From Serratia odorifera (GTDB lineage: Bacteria > Pseudomonadota > Gammaproteobacteria > Enterobacterales > Enterobacteriaceae), in assembly GCF_900635445.1 (NCBI RefSeq), contig NZ_LR134117.1, positions 2,480,001 through 2,544,000 on the forward strand: a stretch of 64,000 nucleotides of DNA, in the 5' to 3' direction. Position numbers and translations under genes: made by a program. Below, piece after piece: positions 51,053-59,398 of this stretch (position 1 is its first letter; every line of letters begins with the position of its first letter). The notes under the pieces are model-generated. The model saw only the letters and a program-made list of their open reading frames with translations. It made no database searches and was not told the DNA's origin.

Positions 51053-52270
51053 GTTTGTTTCCTCAGGCGAAGTCAATGCGCAGATAACCCCTAGAGGTCA
51101 CCGGGCCTTCTGCCGGTTTTGCCCCGGTGATGCTGACCGGATACACCTTGATGGTGACGTTGGCGCCGGCCTCTTGCAGCTTGAACGGCAGCACGCTGGA
51201 AAAGTCATTCGGCGTCAGCGGCCGGTCGTTAGCGTCGGTGATGACAAAGCCGACGTCCTTGTTATTGGAAACCAGCGCGTTGCCGGCGGTGTTGTCGGCC
51301 TGCACGCGCAGGGTCAGGTTGGCGTAGGCGTCGATGTTATTGCACTTGATGCCCAGGTTGCGCGCTATCGGGTTAACCCCGCTGGCCTTGGCGCCGGCGG
51401 TTTTAAATGCCCCGGTAGAAACGTTGCCGAAGTCGACGGTGACGATCTGCCCGGCGTTGATCACACAGGTCTGCGGCACCGTGATGCTGTAGTTGAGGTA
51501 AAGGTTGGCGATAACTATCGCCTGATGGCCGCAACTGATGCCAGGGCAGGCGCCCCAGCGGCCGAGGAAGACATTGTTGGCGTAGGTGCCGTTGATCAAC
51601 GGTCGGATAATCTTTAGCGATGAATCCCAGGTTGTTGGTTGAATTAAGTTGTTAGCAATCATGGGTTTACATGACGGATAGCCAACTGCAGGGCTACTAG
51701 ATGGCACATAATGAGCTCCACATACATTTCGCGCACGGATAGCAACGGCGAAATAATCATCTACCTGTTGATACACCCAGTCGCTTGGCTTGGTGCCAAA
51801 AGGGGGCAGGGTGCCGTCTATTCTGCTGAAAGAAAACGACAGATAGCCGCCGAAAAAGCCATAAAATCCGGTATTTACGCCGGAAATGGTAAAAGAAGTA
51901 CTGGGCTCAGTATGGCCCACCGCATTATCGGTTAATCCCAGGGTTTTATTGATCGACAGATTAATGGTTTTGTTGCAGCCGGAACAGGCGGCCTGCGCCG
52001 GGTTCAGCAGGCAAGCTGCGACAAGCAGCGTAAACAACCACATCGCTTTGAAAAAAACAGACATCACTGGCACCCCGCCTTGGCATAGTTTATTGCCTGG
52101 TGTTCGCTGCCCTGTGGCAACTGGTAAGACACTTCACAACGCTCCGCCGCACCGTGGCCCCACGCCACCTGCAACTTGCCGCTTAGCGGCAGGCCAGACA
52201 GATACACCTGGCCGTTTTCGCCGACGATGCTGGCACCGCTGCCGTTTTCCTGCGCCACGGTGGCGCCAAA
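51015..52270 (-). repeat. Proximal copy of the tandem duplication
   Basis: Intact partner of 49257-50510. It contains the usher 3' end, the proximal adhesin and the first codons of the intact minor subunit. The subunit body (50537-51000) lies between the two copies. Confidence 0.85.
51063..52064 (-). CDS. Fimbrial tip adhesin, proximal copy (cluster 2)
   Basis: The 333-residue FimH-like protein has a signal peptide (about 1-25), an N-terminal receptor-binding domain (ACSGCNKTINLSINKTLGLTDNAVGHTEPSTSF) and a C-terminal pilin domain ending GYLRIDFA. The start ATG overlaps the usher stop (TGATG), so it is translated with the usher. An ATG three codons earlier is less likely. Compared with the distal copy, the pilin domain is the same, while the binding domain differs, for example YVPSSSPAVGYPSCK against WYTPFNRRVLKITTC. 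Confidence 0.9.
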   Translation of the reverse strand: MSVFFKAMWLFTLLVAACLLNPAQAACSGCNKTINLSINKTLGLTDNAVGHTEPSTSFTISGVNTGFYGFFGGYLSFSFSRIDGTLPPFGTKPSDWVYQQVDDYFAVAIRARNVCGAHYVPSSSPAVGYPSCKPMIANNLIQPTTWDSSLKIIRPLINGTYANNVFLGRWGACPGISCGHQAIVIANLYLNYSITVPQTCVINAGQIVTVDFGNVSTGAFKTAGAKASGVNPIARNLGIKCNNIDAYANLTLRVQADNTAGNALVSNNKDVGFVITDANDRPLTPNDFSSVLPFKLQEAGANVTIKVYPVSITGAKPAEGPVTSRGYLRIDFA

Positions 52271-54709
52271 CGGCACCGCCTTACCATTGCGCTGCTGCAG
52301 CATCATCAAGGCTCTGGCGCCAATGCGTGCCGCAAACTCGGCGCGTACCAGTGCGCCTTTGGTCGGTATAACGTTCACCACCGCATCGTCCAGATCGGCA
52401 TTGTCTTGCAGGGTGGTCGGGTCAAGCGCCACCCGGTTCAGGCGATAGGTGGTGGCGTAGGGCATCACCGCATAGCCGCGCCAGTCGGTGCTGACGCCGG
52501 TGGCATTTTCAACCGCTACCGCTTTGGCGCCGGCGGCGGCCACCAGCACGTTGGTATCGCTGAGCGGCTGGCTAAGGGTGACGCCGTTGGCGTGAGCGGT
52601 AATCCCGCCGCTCAGGCCATAGTTCACCTGCCGGTAGCCGCTGCTGTAGCTGTAGCTGAGGTTGCTGTTGCCGTAAGTTCCCTGGTAGTTCAGGTTGGCG
52701 CTGCCGTTGCCGCCGCCCCCGCGGTTGCTGTACCCCTGCATGACGCCGTAGGTCAGGTTTTTGCCCGCCAGCAGGCTACCGCTAACGCCGGCCTGCTGGG
52801 CCAGTTGCCCGTGGGTGTCGGTGTTGGCCGCATAGGTGGCATAAGCGGTGCTGGAGGAGCGGGTGATATCGCTGGCCGCGCCGCCGCCCGACAGCCACTT
52901 GCCAAGCGGCAGCGAAAGGTTGAGCGCCACGCGCTTGTCGGCCTCTGCCAGCCCCGGACTTTTGTTATGGCTGTAGGAAAGGCTATAGCTGATGTCGTTC
53001 CAATAGGCGCTGTAGCCGGCTTGCAGCAGATCGTTTTTCTCGTCGGTGTGCCAATAGGTTTGTCGGCTGCCGGTCAGGAACAGTGAGCCATAGTCCCAGA
53101 CCTGCTGGGTGATATTGACCTGCACCCGCCCCTTTTTGGAGTATTTGAGGTTGTAATACTGATTGGCCGTCGGCTTGACGTCGACCGGGCCATCCTGGGT
53201 GTTGAGCGAATAGCCACTCATACGGCGATAACTGGTGTCATCCAGCGTGTAGAAGCCTTCGGTCGAATAGCGGTAACCCAGCAACTGGAAGTTGGTTCCC
53301 GCCTCGTTCAGCGACTTGGCATAAAGGAAGCGCAGCGACTGCCCCTGGTGACGGCTGTCGTCCGCCAGGCGGCTGTTGGCCTGGGTAACGTCCGCCGACA
53401 TTGCGCCCCAACTGCCCAGATTCTTGCCGGCGCCAAAGGCAAAGGCGGCATAGTCGTTCGACAGCTGGCTGCCGCCGTACAGCGTGACGCCAGCCGGCAG
53501 CCCCCAGATCAGCGTACCCTGGGCAAACCCCGGTTTGCCTTTATTGCCGTCGCCGCTGCGGTACTGCCCGGCGGTGGCGGCATACTTTACCCGCCCCTCG
53601 CGTTGCAAAACCGGCACGGCGGAATAGGGCACGGTAAAGCGGCTGATGCTGCCGTCGCTCTCCTGCACCTCGACCTTCAGGTCGCCGCTGGACGACGTGG
53701 GGTAGAGATCGCTAATGGCAAAGGCCCCGGGGGGAACGTAGGTCTGGTAAATGACATAGCCGTTCTGGTTGATGGTCACCTTGGCATGGCTCTTGGCCAC
53801 GCCGTGCACCGTCGGGGCAAATCCGCGCAGGCTGTCCGGCAGCATATTATCGTCGGAGGCAAGCTGCACGCCGCGAAAATTGACGCTGTCAAACACGTCG
53901 TTGGGGCTGATGTGATCGCCCAGCGTCAGCTCGCCCTTGAGCGGAATGATGGCCCGTTGCAGGTAGGTGTTGATGTGCTGCCACTGGTTGGCATGCTGGC
54001 CGGCGCCGCTGCTGTATGACCAGCTGGAATTATCGCGCAGCCGCCACGCGCCCCAGTTGAAGCCGCTATTGAGGTTAAGAAAATAGCTATTGTTGGTGCT
54101 GGCTCCCCAGCTGTTACCACCGCTGAAATTATAGGTCAGCAGCGCGGCGGTGATGCCGTTATCCCACTGGTCGGGCGGGATGTAACCACGCACGTTATTC
54201 ACCAGCATCACCTGTGGAATGCTGATCTTCAGCCGTTGCTTTTCAAAATCGAACTCGGACTGCGCACCCTCAATGACCTCTGGCAGCGGCAGGCATTGTT
54301 CGGGCTTTAATACGGTCAATTTGCTTTGCATGGTCATATTAACGTTCAGCGCGCTGAGCTGATTATATGACAGGCAGGGCAGCAGGCCGCTGTCATCATG
54401 TGCCGGCGCGTCTTTGTCTACGGGGACAAAGTTGATATTACGGGTGGCAACGTAATCGTCGTTAAGATAAAGCTCAACGTGATATTGCCCGGCGGCCTGC
54501 CCCTCGTCTTTTTCGAAACGCGACAAATCGGCGATAGCCGTAGGATCGCCTGACAGGAACGACGGGTTAAAGAATATCTCCGCGCTGACAGAGGCTGATG
54601 GCAGCATTGCAACCATAAATAGCGCCGGGCTGAAATAAGACCAGGTGCAATGGGGCAGGCAGCACTGTCTTAATCGCTGTGCGCACTTGCTAACAGCAAA
54701 TGACCGCAT
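52064..54709 (-). CDS. Outer-membrane fimbrial usher (cluster 2)
   Basis: The 881-residue usher has a signal peptide (about 1-43, ending SASVSA), an N-terminal domain with FFNPSFLSGDPTAIADLSRF, plug and barrel segments (GAFAISDLYPTSSSGDLKVEVQESDGS, FLYAKSLNEAGTNFQLLGYRYSTEGF), and C-terminal domains with GAKAVAVENATGVSTDWRGYAVMPY and the final Cys pair (RCEVSY, AKAGCQ). It is related to the cluster 1 usher but clearly different in sequence. It lies 81 nt downstream of the chaperone. Confidence 0.94.
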   Translation of the reverse strand: MRSFAVSKCAQRLRQCCLPHCTWSYFSPALFMVAMLPSASVSAEIFFNPSFLSGDPTAIADLSRFEKDEGQAAGQYHVELYLNDDYVATRNINFVPVDKDAPAHDDSGLLPCLSYNQLSALNVNMTMQSKLTVLKPEQCLPLPEVIEGAQSEFDFEKQRLKISIPQVMLVNNVRGYIPPDQWDNGITAALLTYNFSGGNSWGASTNNSYFLNLNSGFNWGAWRLRDNSSWSYSSGAGQHANQWQHINTYLQRAIIPLKGELTLGDHISPNDVFDSVNFRGVQLASDDNMLPDSLRGFAPTVHGVAKSHAKVTINQNGYVIYQTYVPPGAFAISDLYPTSSSGDLKVEVQESDGSISRFTVPYSAVPVLQREGRVKYAATAGQYRSGDGNKGKPGFAQGTLIWGLPAGVTLYGGSQLSNDYAAFAFGAGKNLGSWGAMSADVTQANSRLADDSRHQGQSLRFLYAKSLNEAGTNFQLLGYRYSTEGFYTLDDTSYRRMSGYSLNTQDGPVDVKPTANQYYNLKYSKKGRVQVNITQQVWDYGSLFLTGSRQTYWHTDEKNDLLQAGYSAYWNDISYSLSYSHNKSPGLAEADKRVALNLSLPLGKWLSGGGAASDITRSSSTAYATYAANTDTHGQLAQQAGVSGSLLAGKNLTYGVMQGYSNRGGGGNGSANLNYQGTYGNSNLSYSYSSGYRQVNYGLSGGITAHANGVTLSQPLSDTNVLVAAAGAKAVAVENATGVSTDWRGYAVMPYATTYRLNRVALDPTTLQDNADLDDAVVNVIPTKGALVRAEFAARIGARALMMLQQRNGKAVPFGATVAQENGSGASIVGENGQVYLSGLPLSGKLQVAWGHGAAERCEVSYQLPQGSEHQAINYAKAGCQ

Positions 54710-54790
54710 AAATACTCCTTTATTTTAGGCAGCAGGTTCCCTGAGAGCCAAACAAGCCTCTGTAACACCTGTCCCTCGAAAATGTTTTTA

Positions 54791-55495
54791 TTATTTCATT
54801 ACGCCATTGATACTGGGCGTATTGGCGCCATAGTCATTAATTGTTTGGTATTTTATCGAGCCGTTAACGCCGGCCGGAATGGCAATGTCGGTATTGCTTT
54901 TGGGGGCCGCCATGGTATTTGGCAAATTGTGATTGCCAATATTAAAATTCACCAAAGTAATATAATAAGGCGTTGGATTATTAATGCTTATCTTGTTGCC
55001 CTGCTTATGGAACGTCAGCTTGGCCGGCGCATCTGCTGGCGACATCGCCAACCCCGCAGGGCGCACAAACAGTTTGATGCGCGACAACACGGCCAGTTGC
55101 AGCACGTTTTTGCCCTGTACCGCCTCGCGTTCGACCGCCGGGATCGCCTTGACGTTGATCCAGTAGACGCTTTCACGATCCGTCGGCGGCGTCTGGCCCA
55201 CGTACATGATACGCAAGGTGTTTTCCCCCTGCGGTTTGCTGACGAACAGCGGCGGCGTCATGATGAAATCAGTGGTTTTTTCGCCGTTGGTTGTCTCGAC
55301 CCAGGACTGAATCAAAAAGCGCAGATTCTTGTCGCTGTTGGTCACGGCCAATGAGGCCTGTTTGGCATCTGCCGGATAGACCACCCGCGTTGCCCCCAGC
55401 GCGATGCCACCGGCCTGCGCGGCAAAGCTGCTGATGGCAAGGGTGGAAAAAAACAACGTTAACCCCAGTTGGCGGAGTGATTTTTTGTTGAACAC
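54791..55495 (-). CDS. Periplasmic fimbrial chaperone (cluster 2)
   Basis: The 234-residue PapD-like chaperone has a signal peptide (about 1-28, LTLFFSTLAISSFAAQA). Family residues are GATRVVYPADAKQASLAVTN, WINVKAIPAV, VLSRIKLFVRPAGL (G1-strand region and conserved hydrophobics) and NPTPYYITL. The start is taken as GTG 55495, because GAGGT lies 6 nt before it and the signal peptide then has normal length; an upstream GTG at 55546 would overlap the preceding pilin gene. Confidence 0.9.
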   Translation of the reverse strand: MFNKKSLRQLGLTLFFSTLAISSFAAQAGGIALGATRVVYPADAKQASLAVTNSDKNLRFLIQSWVETTNGEKTTDFIMTPPLFVSKPQGENTLRIMYVGQTPPTDRESVYWINVKAIPAVEREAVQGKNVLQLAVLSRIKLFVRPAGLAMSPADAPAKLTFHKQGNKISINNPTPYYITLVNFNIGNHNLPNTMAAPKSNTDIAIPAGVNGSIKYQTINDYGANTPSINGVMK

Positions 55496-55521
55496 GCTGA
55501 CCTCGTTGATGATTGATTGCC

Positions 55522-56064
55522 TTATTGATAGGTAAGAGCGAACCACGCCCAGCTATTGGCCTCACCGCCGGTAACCTGACGCGAGGTTGCGCGATAGCGA
55601 GCGGAAAAATGCAGCCTGGTCTCCCGGTCATTAATCATGGCCAGGCGGCTCGGCGGGGCGTTGGGCACCATCAGATCGCCATGGTCGTCAAACAGCGCCA
55701 GCCCGATACCGGGGCCACCCTGCGCGCCGTTGCCGGCTTTCAGCACCAGAGGATCCTTGCCGTCGGTCACGCCCCAGAAACTGACGCCCACCGCGTGGTA
55801 GATAGCCCGGTTGCAGCCAGTCAGATCGATACTGAATGCAACCGGAGGGGAATAGCTGCCCAGCCCGCTGAACTGGTTACTGCGCACGTCGCCCATTTCG
55901 ACAATCTGAGCTTCGCTGCCGGTGCTGACTGAACAGGCTGCTGCCGTAATTGCACCGCGAAGTTTCACCTGCCCGCCATCAATGATGACGTGATGGCGAT
56001 TCCCCGCCAGGGCAACCGCGGAAGACAGCATCAGCGCGGCAGAGATAATCGTTGAATATCGCAA
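55522..56064 (-). CDS. Fimbrial subunit (cluster 2, second gene)
   Basis: The 180-residue pilin has a signal peptide (about 1-20, LMLSSAVALA), paired Cys (AAACSVST, LTGCNRAI) and the end FALTYQ with penultimate Tyr. A TTG start at 56064 is proposed: AAGGAG sits 6 nt before it and the result is a normal signal peptide. The longer ATG form (56085) adds seven residues and has no good site. It probably acts as a minor or ancillary subunit. Confidence 0.86.
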   Translation of the reverse strand: MRYSTIISAALMLSSAVALAGNRHHVIIDGGQVKLRGAITAAACSVSTGSEAQIVEMGDVRSNQFSGLGSYSPPVAFSIDLTGCNRAIYHAVGVSFWGVTDGKDPLVLKAGNGAQGGPGIGLALFDDHGDLMVPNAPPSRLAMINDRETRLHFSARYRATSRQVTGGEANSWAWFALTYQ

Positions 56065-56119
56065 TGTAGGCTCCTTAACCGTCATGGCTCCGTGCGCAGT
56101 TCATCCCAAAGCGGAATGT

Positions 56120-56677
56120 TTATTGATATTGCATGGTAAAGGTGGCGTCAGCGTCGGCTTCACCTGGGGTAACCGCTTTGGCGGTGGCCTTGTAGCGTGC
56201 GGTAAAGTGCAGAATGTTTTTGCCGTCGGCCAGGGTGAAGGGGGCAGAGTAGCTGGCACCGTTCGGGATCAGCACGTTATCCAGATGATCGCGGATTTCG
56301 ATGCCTACGCCCGAGGCAACGCCGGCGGCGCCGCCACCGGCGTTGCTGACGCCGAGCACGGTGTTATCGGTTTTGTCGGCCGCGCCGTTAAAGGCAACCG
56401 AGGCTTTGGTCGACACTGCGGTATCGCAATCCTCCAGCTTGATGGTAAAAGGCACCTTGCCGGAATAGTCGCCCGCAGCGGCAAACTTGGCGGTGCGATA
56501 CTGGCCAAGGTTCACGGTCTGATCGGTAGAGTCTGCGCTCACCGCGCAGGCGGCATTGACGATACGACCGACAAAGTGAATATTGCCGCCATAGGTGGTT
56601 GCCGTGGCAGCCAGTGCCGAGGCGCCGGTAGTCAGCAGTGCAGTCCCGATCAATATGCGAGATAAATTCTTGTACAT
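56120..56677 (-). CDS. Type 1-like major fimbrial subunit (cluster 2)
   Basis: The 185-residue pilin has a signal peptide (about 1-23, TGASALA), the donor strand YGGNIHFVGRIV, Cys pair NAACAVSA and LEDCDTAV, and the C-terminal zipper ADATFTMQYQ. ATG 56677 follows AAAGGAAATTTC; the frame is open to 56755 but without signal features. It is the first gene of the minus-strand operon pilin-pilin-chaperone-usher-adhesin-pilin, which resembles S. marcescens type 1 fimbriae. The upstream 600 bp must contain its promoter. Confidence 0.92.
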   Translation of the reverse strand: MYKNLSRILIGTALLTTGASALAATATTYGGNIHFVGRIVNAACAVSADSTDQTVNLGQYRTAKFAAAGDYSGKVPFTIKLEDCDTAVSTKASVAFNGAADKTDNTVLGVSNAGGGAAGVASGVGIEIRDHLDNVLIPNGASYSAPFTLADGKNILHFTARYKATAKAVTPGEADADATFTMQYQ

Positions 56678-57277
56678 GAAATTTCCTTTTAAATTATTTA
56701 ATGGGAATTGCGCAGCCAAATATCCAAATGCGGGCAGTAGCCGTTTGGCCGGCAAAAGAATAATGATGACGGGAGGTTAAACGGTGATTAAACGGTGTAT
56801 TCTGATTTAAGTAACGTTATAAAACACCAATCAACCTGATATAAAAAACCTCTAGTGATTTATGCGTTATTTTTATTTATTACCTATAGTTGTTGCGATA
56901 AGTATCGCCTATCTTGCGACATCCTAGTGACATTGTGTCACCTTGCCAGGAAACGCGCACCCGCAGGTAATGCGGGGTGTGGGGCTGAATTACGCAAATT
57001 GTAGCCATTGTATTTTCTGAATCAAACCGTCTGGTTGCTAATTTTCGTGTTATTTATTCCATTAATAATAACGACGATGATCACGCTGCGGTTTTATTTT
57101 AATTTGATGCTAATTGATTATCACTAAGTCGGTGCCTGTTGGTTTTTATATAACGGAGGCGGGAGGAAGAAGTTAAATTAAATTAAATTTATTCTTTGAG
57201 CGTTAAGGCAAACCTATATTCCTTGTCGATGGATTCTGCTGTTTCCCCGATTGTCGACCATAACAAGGAATAGATTA
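56678..57277. other. AT-rich divergent intergenic region, fimbrial operon / trimeric adhesin
   Basis: 600 bp with no gene, carrying the promoter of the pilin operon (leftward) and of the adhesin (rightward). It is AT-rich with several A/T tracts, and the repeated TTAAA unit at 57173-57190 (TTAAATTAAATTAAATT) stands out. I looked for a pair of inverted repeats like the fim switch and for a FimB/FimE recombinase gene and found neither. Confidence 0.5.
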
Positions 57278-58786
57278 ATGACGAAGCAAACGACGAAGTT
57301 CAAACTGGCGCTGGTGGCGCTGGTGGCGCTGGTGGCGCTGGCTATTTCCGGCTCGCTATTTGGCGAGGTGGCGTTAGCCGCCCCCGGAGCCGGCTCTTAT
57401 GAGGCCGGCGGTGGCCTGGCCCCGGGTGCGGATTCGGTGGCGGTGGGTGCCGGTGCGGCGACGGACGCGTTGACCGATCGGCAGACCGCTCTTGGCGTTA
57501 ACGCCACCACGCAGGGGCGGGGATCGACGGCGGTAGGCATGAACGCCGGGGCAACCGGCACCGAATCCGCAGCCTTGGGTAACGAAGCCAAGGCCAGCGG
57601 CGACTTTTCCACCGCGGCCGGTTATTACGCGTCGGCCAGCGGCGTGCAGGCGACGGCGATTGGCGAAGAGGCCAGCGCCAGCGCGGACAATGCCAGCGCG
57701 TTTGGCAGCAAATCCAAAGCCTCCGGCGTCAATTCCGTGGCGCTCGGCGTCGGTTCGGTGGCAACGGAAGATAACGCGGTATCGATCGGTGCACCGGACG
57801 CTACCCGCAAAATGACCAACATGACCGATGGCGTGGCGGCCACCGACGGCGCCACCGTCGGCCAGCTTAATACCGCTGCCAAAACCTTGCAGGATGGCAT
57901 AGATGCCAACAAAACCGCTATTGGCGTCAACGCCGGCGCCATTGCCGACCAGCGACTGGCGCTGGACAAGGCGCAATTGGCCGCCGACCAGGCGGGCACG
58001 GCGGCGGTCAACGCCCAGGCCGGCGCAGACGCTGCCGCGACGGCCGCGGCTAACGCACAGGCGGGCGTCGAAAAAAATGGCGCAGATATCGCTATCCATC
58101 AGCAGGCAATTGACAAGGCGCAGCAGCAGGGGCAGCAGAACGCCAGCGATATCGCGGCCAATAAAACGCTGACCGAAGGCGCGCAAAAATCGGCGGATCT
58201 GGCGCAAGCCACGGCGAATACGGCGACCACGGCGGCGGCAGGCGCGCAGCTGACGGCGGACAAGGCGCAGGCCGGCGTCGATGATAACGCGCAGAAAATT
58301 GCTAAAAACAGCAGCGACATCGGCAGCAATACGCAGCAGATTGCCGATACCACCAATAAATTCAATCAATTTGCCGAGGCTACGACTAATACCACCAGCG
58401 AACTTGACGGTAAATTGACGCAGCAGGCCGGTCAATTGAATCGCGTCGATACGCAAACGCAAAGCAACACCCGTTCGATTGGCCAGCTCAGCAGCCGCAT
58501 GGATCAGTTTGATACCCGTTTGGGGCAGCAAGACGCCAAAATCAATCACCTGAACAAACGCCTGAATGCCGGCGTGGCCTCTGCGTTCGCCATGTCGCAG
58601 ATCCCGCAGGTGATGACGCCTGGCGCGTCGATGTTTGGCATCGGTGGCGGCACCTTCCACGATTCAAGCGCCGTCGCCATGGGGCTGTCTACCGCCACCC
58701 AGGGTGGGATGGTGGTCAAGTTCAGCGGTACCGCCAATACGCAGGGTGACTATGGCCTGGGCGCCGGCGTTGGCTGGCAGTTTTGA
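57278..58786 (+). CDS. YadA-like trimeric autotransporter adhesin
   Basis: The 502-residue surface protein has a signal peptide (about 1-34) with the repeated ALV unit and then a head of about ten 14-residue YadA repeats (SVAVGAGA, TALGVNA, STAVGMNA, SAALGNEA, ATAIGEEA, SVALGVGS, NAVSIG). A neck (RKMTNMTDGVAATDGATVGQLN) follows, and an alanine/glutamine-rich coiled-coil stalk of about 230 residues. The C-terminal YadA anchor (INHLNKRLNAGVASAFAMSQIPQ to GLGAGVGWQF) forms one third of a trimeric 12-strand barrel and ends in Phe. ATG 57278 follows AAGGAA. Type Vc secretion. Likely target: host surface or matrix, inferred. Confidence 0.94.
   Translation: MTKQTTKFKLALVALVALVALAISGSLFGEVALAAPGAGSYEAGGGLAPGADSVAVGAGAATDALTDRQTALGVNATTQGRGSTAVGMNAGATGTESAALGNEAKASGDFSTAAGYYASASGVQATAIGEEASASADNASAFGSKSKASGVNSVALGVGSVATEDNAVSIGAPDATRKMTNMTDGVAATDGATVGQLNTAAKTLQDGIDANKTAIGVNAGAIADQRLALDKAQLAADQAGTAAVNAQAGADAAATAAANAQAGVEKNGADIAIHQQAIDKAQQQGQQNASDIAANKTLTEGAQKSADLAQATANTATTAAAGAQLTADKAQAGVDDNAQKIAKNSSDIGSNTQQIADTTNKFNQFAEATTNTTSELDGKLTQQAGQLNRVDTQTQSNTRSIGQLSSRMDQFDTRLGQQDAKINHLNKRLNAGVASAFAMSQIPQVMTPGASMFGIGGGTFHDSSAVAMGLSTATQGGMVVKFSGTANTQGDYGLGAGVGWQF
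57311..57337 (+). repeat. Three tandem 9-bp repeats in the signal peptide of the trimeric adhesin
   Basis: CTGGTGGCG occurs three times in a row (57311, 57320, 57329) with a near copy before (CTGGCG) and after (CTGGCT). Each unit encodes Leu-Val-Ala in the signal peptide core, so unit gain or loss would keep the frame and change the length of the hydrophobic core. Confidence 0.9.
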
Positions 58787-58982
58787 CGCACAGCGACCGC
58801 GCTGATGGCCGTTGATTGGCCGCGGCACCCGCCTCGGCCAACCGTCGGTTAACCGCCAGGGCGTTGATCCGCGATATGGGGTCACGCCTGGCGGCAGTAT
58901 CGCCCGGTTAACGGTTTACCGGGCCAGGGCGATGTCTGCCGCCGTTGGTCGATTATGCAGATGGCATGATAAGGAGACGAGC

Positions 58983-59327
58983 GTGGCTCTACATAGCGTC
59001 ACGGAAGCGGCAAAGCTGGTCGGCGTGACCCGGCGTACCATCTATCGCCATATTGCCAGCAACAAGCTGCAGATTGCGGAAGGTCAGGGCGACAACATCA
59101 AAATAGACACTGGCGAACTGTTGCGCGTCTATCAACTGCCGGCACAGGCGCTTACGCCAAACGGTGCGGCCATCCTGCTGGAAAAACTGCTGCTGATGCA
59201 GCAGGATATCGCGCTGCTTACCCAGTCCGTCAATGAGATCAAGGCCAGGCTTGGCACGCCGGCACCGGCAGAAAAACAGCGTGGGCTGCTGGGTTGGGTA
59301 AGAAAAGCCAAAAGGCATAATCCCTGA
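58983..59327 (+). CDS. Helix-turn-helix DNA-binding protein after the trimeric adhesin
   Basis: The 114-residue protein begins with an excisionase/MerR-like helix-turn-helix (SVTEAAKLVGVTRRTIYRHIASNKLQIAEG, about 5-34). A helical region with a short coiled-coil-like segment (LLEKLLLMQQDIALLTQSVNEI) follows, and the tail is basic (GWVRKAKRHNP). GTG 58983 is chosen because AAGGAGAC lies 4-5 nt before; the longer frame from 58812 has no such site. Similar small proteins are plasmid or phage replication/entry-exclusion type regulators. Regulation of the adhesin gene 197 bp upstream is possible. Confidence 0.75.
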   Translation: MALHSVTEAAKLVGVTRRTIYRHIASNKLQIAEGQGDNIKIDTGELLRVYQLPAQALTPNGAAILLEKLLLMQQDIALLTQSVNEIKARLGTPAPAEKQRGLLGWVRKAKRHNP

Positions 59328-59398
59328 TCCCCGGCTTTTTGACTGCCTTGCCACAGGTGTTAAGATAGGCGGTCTTTATACGCCACCGGTGTATCAGC

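Noticed and set aside
56678..57277. Invertible fim-type switch upstream of the pilin operon
   Set aside because: No matching inverted repeats and no FimB/FimE-like recombinase gene nearby. XerD at 26 kb is the housekeeping enzyme.
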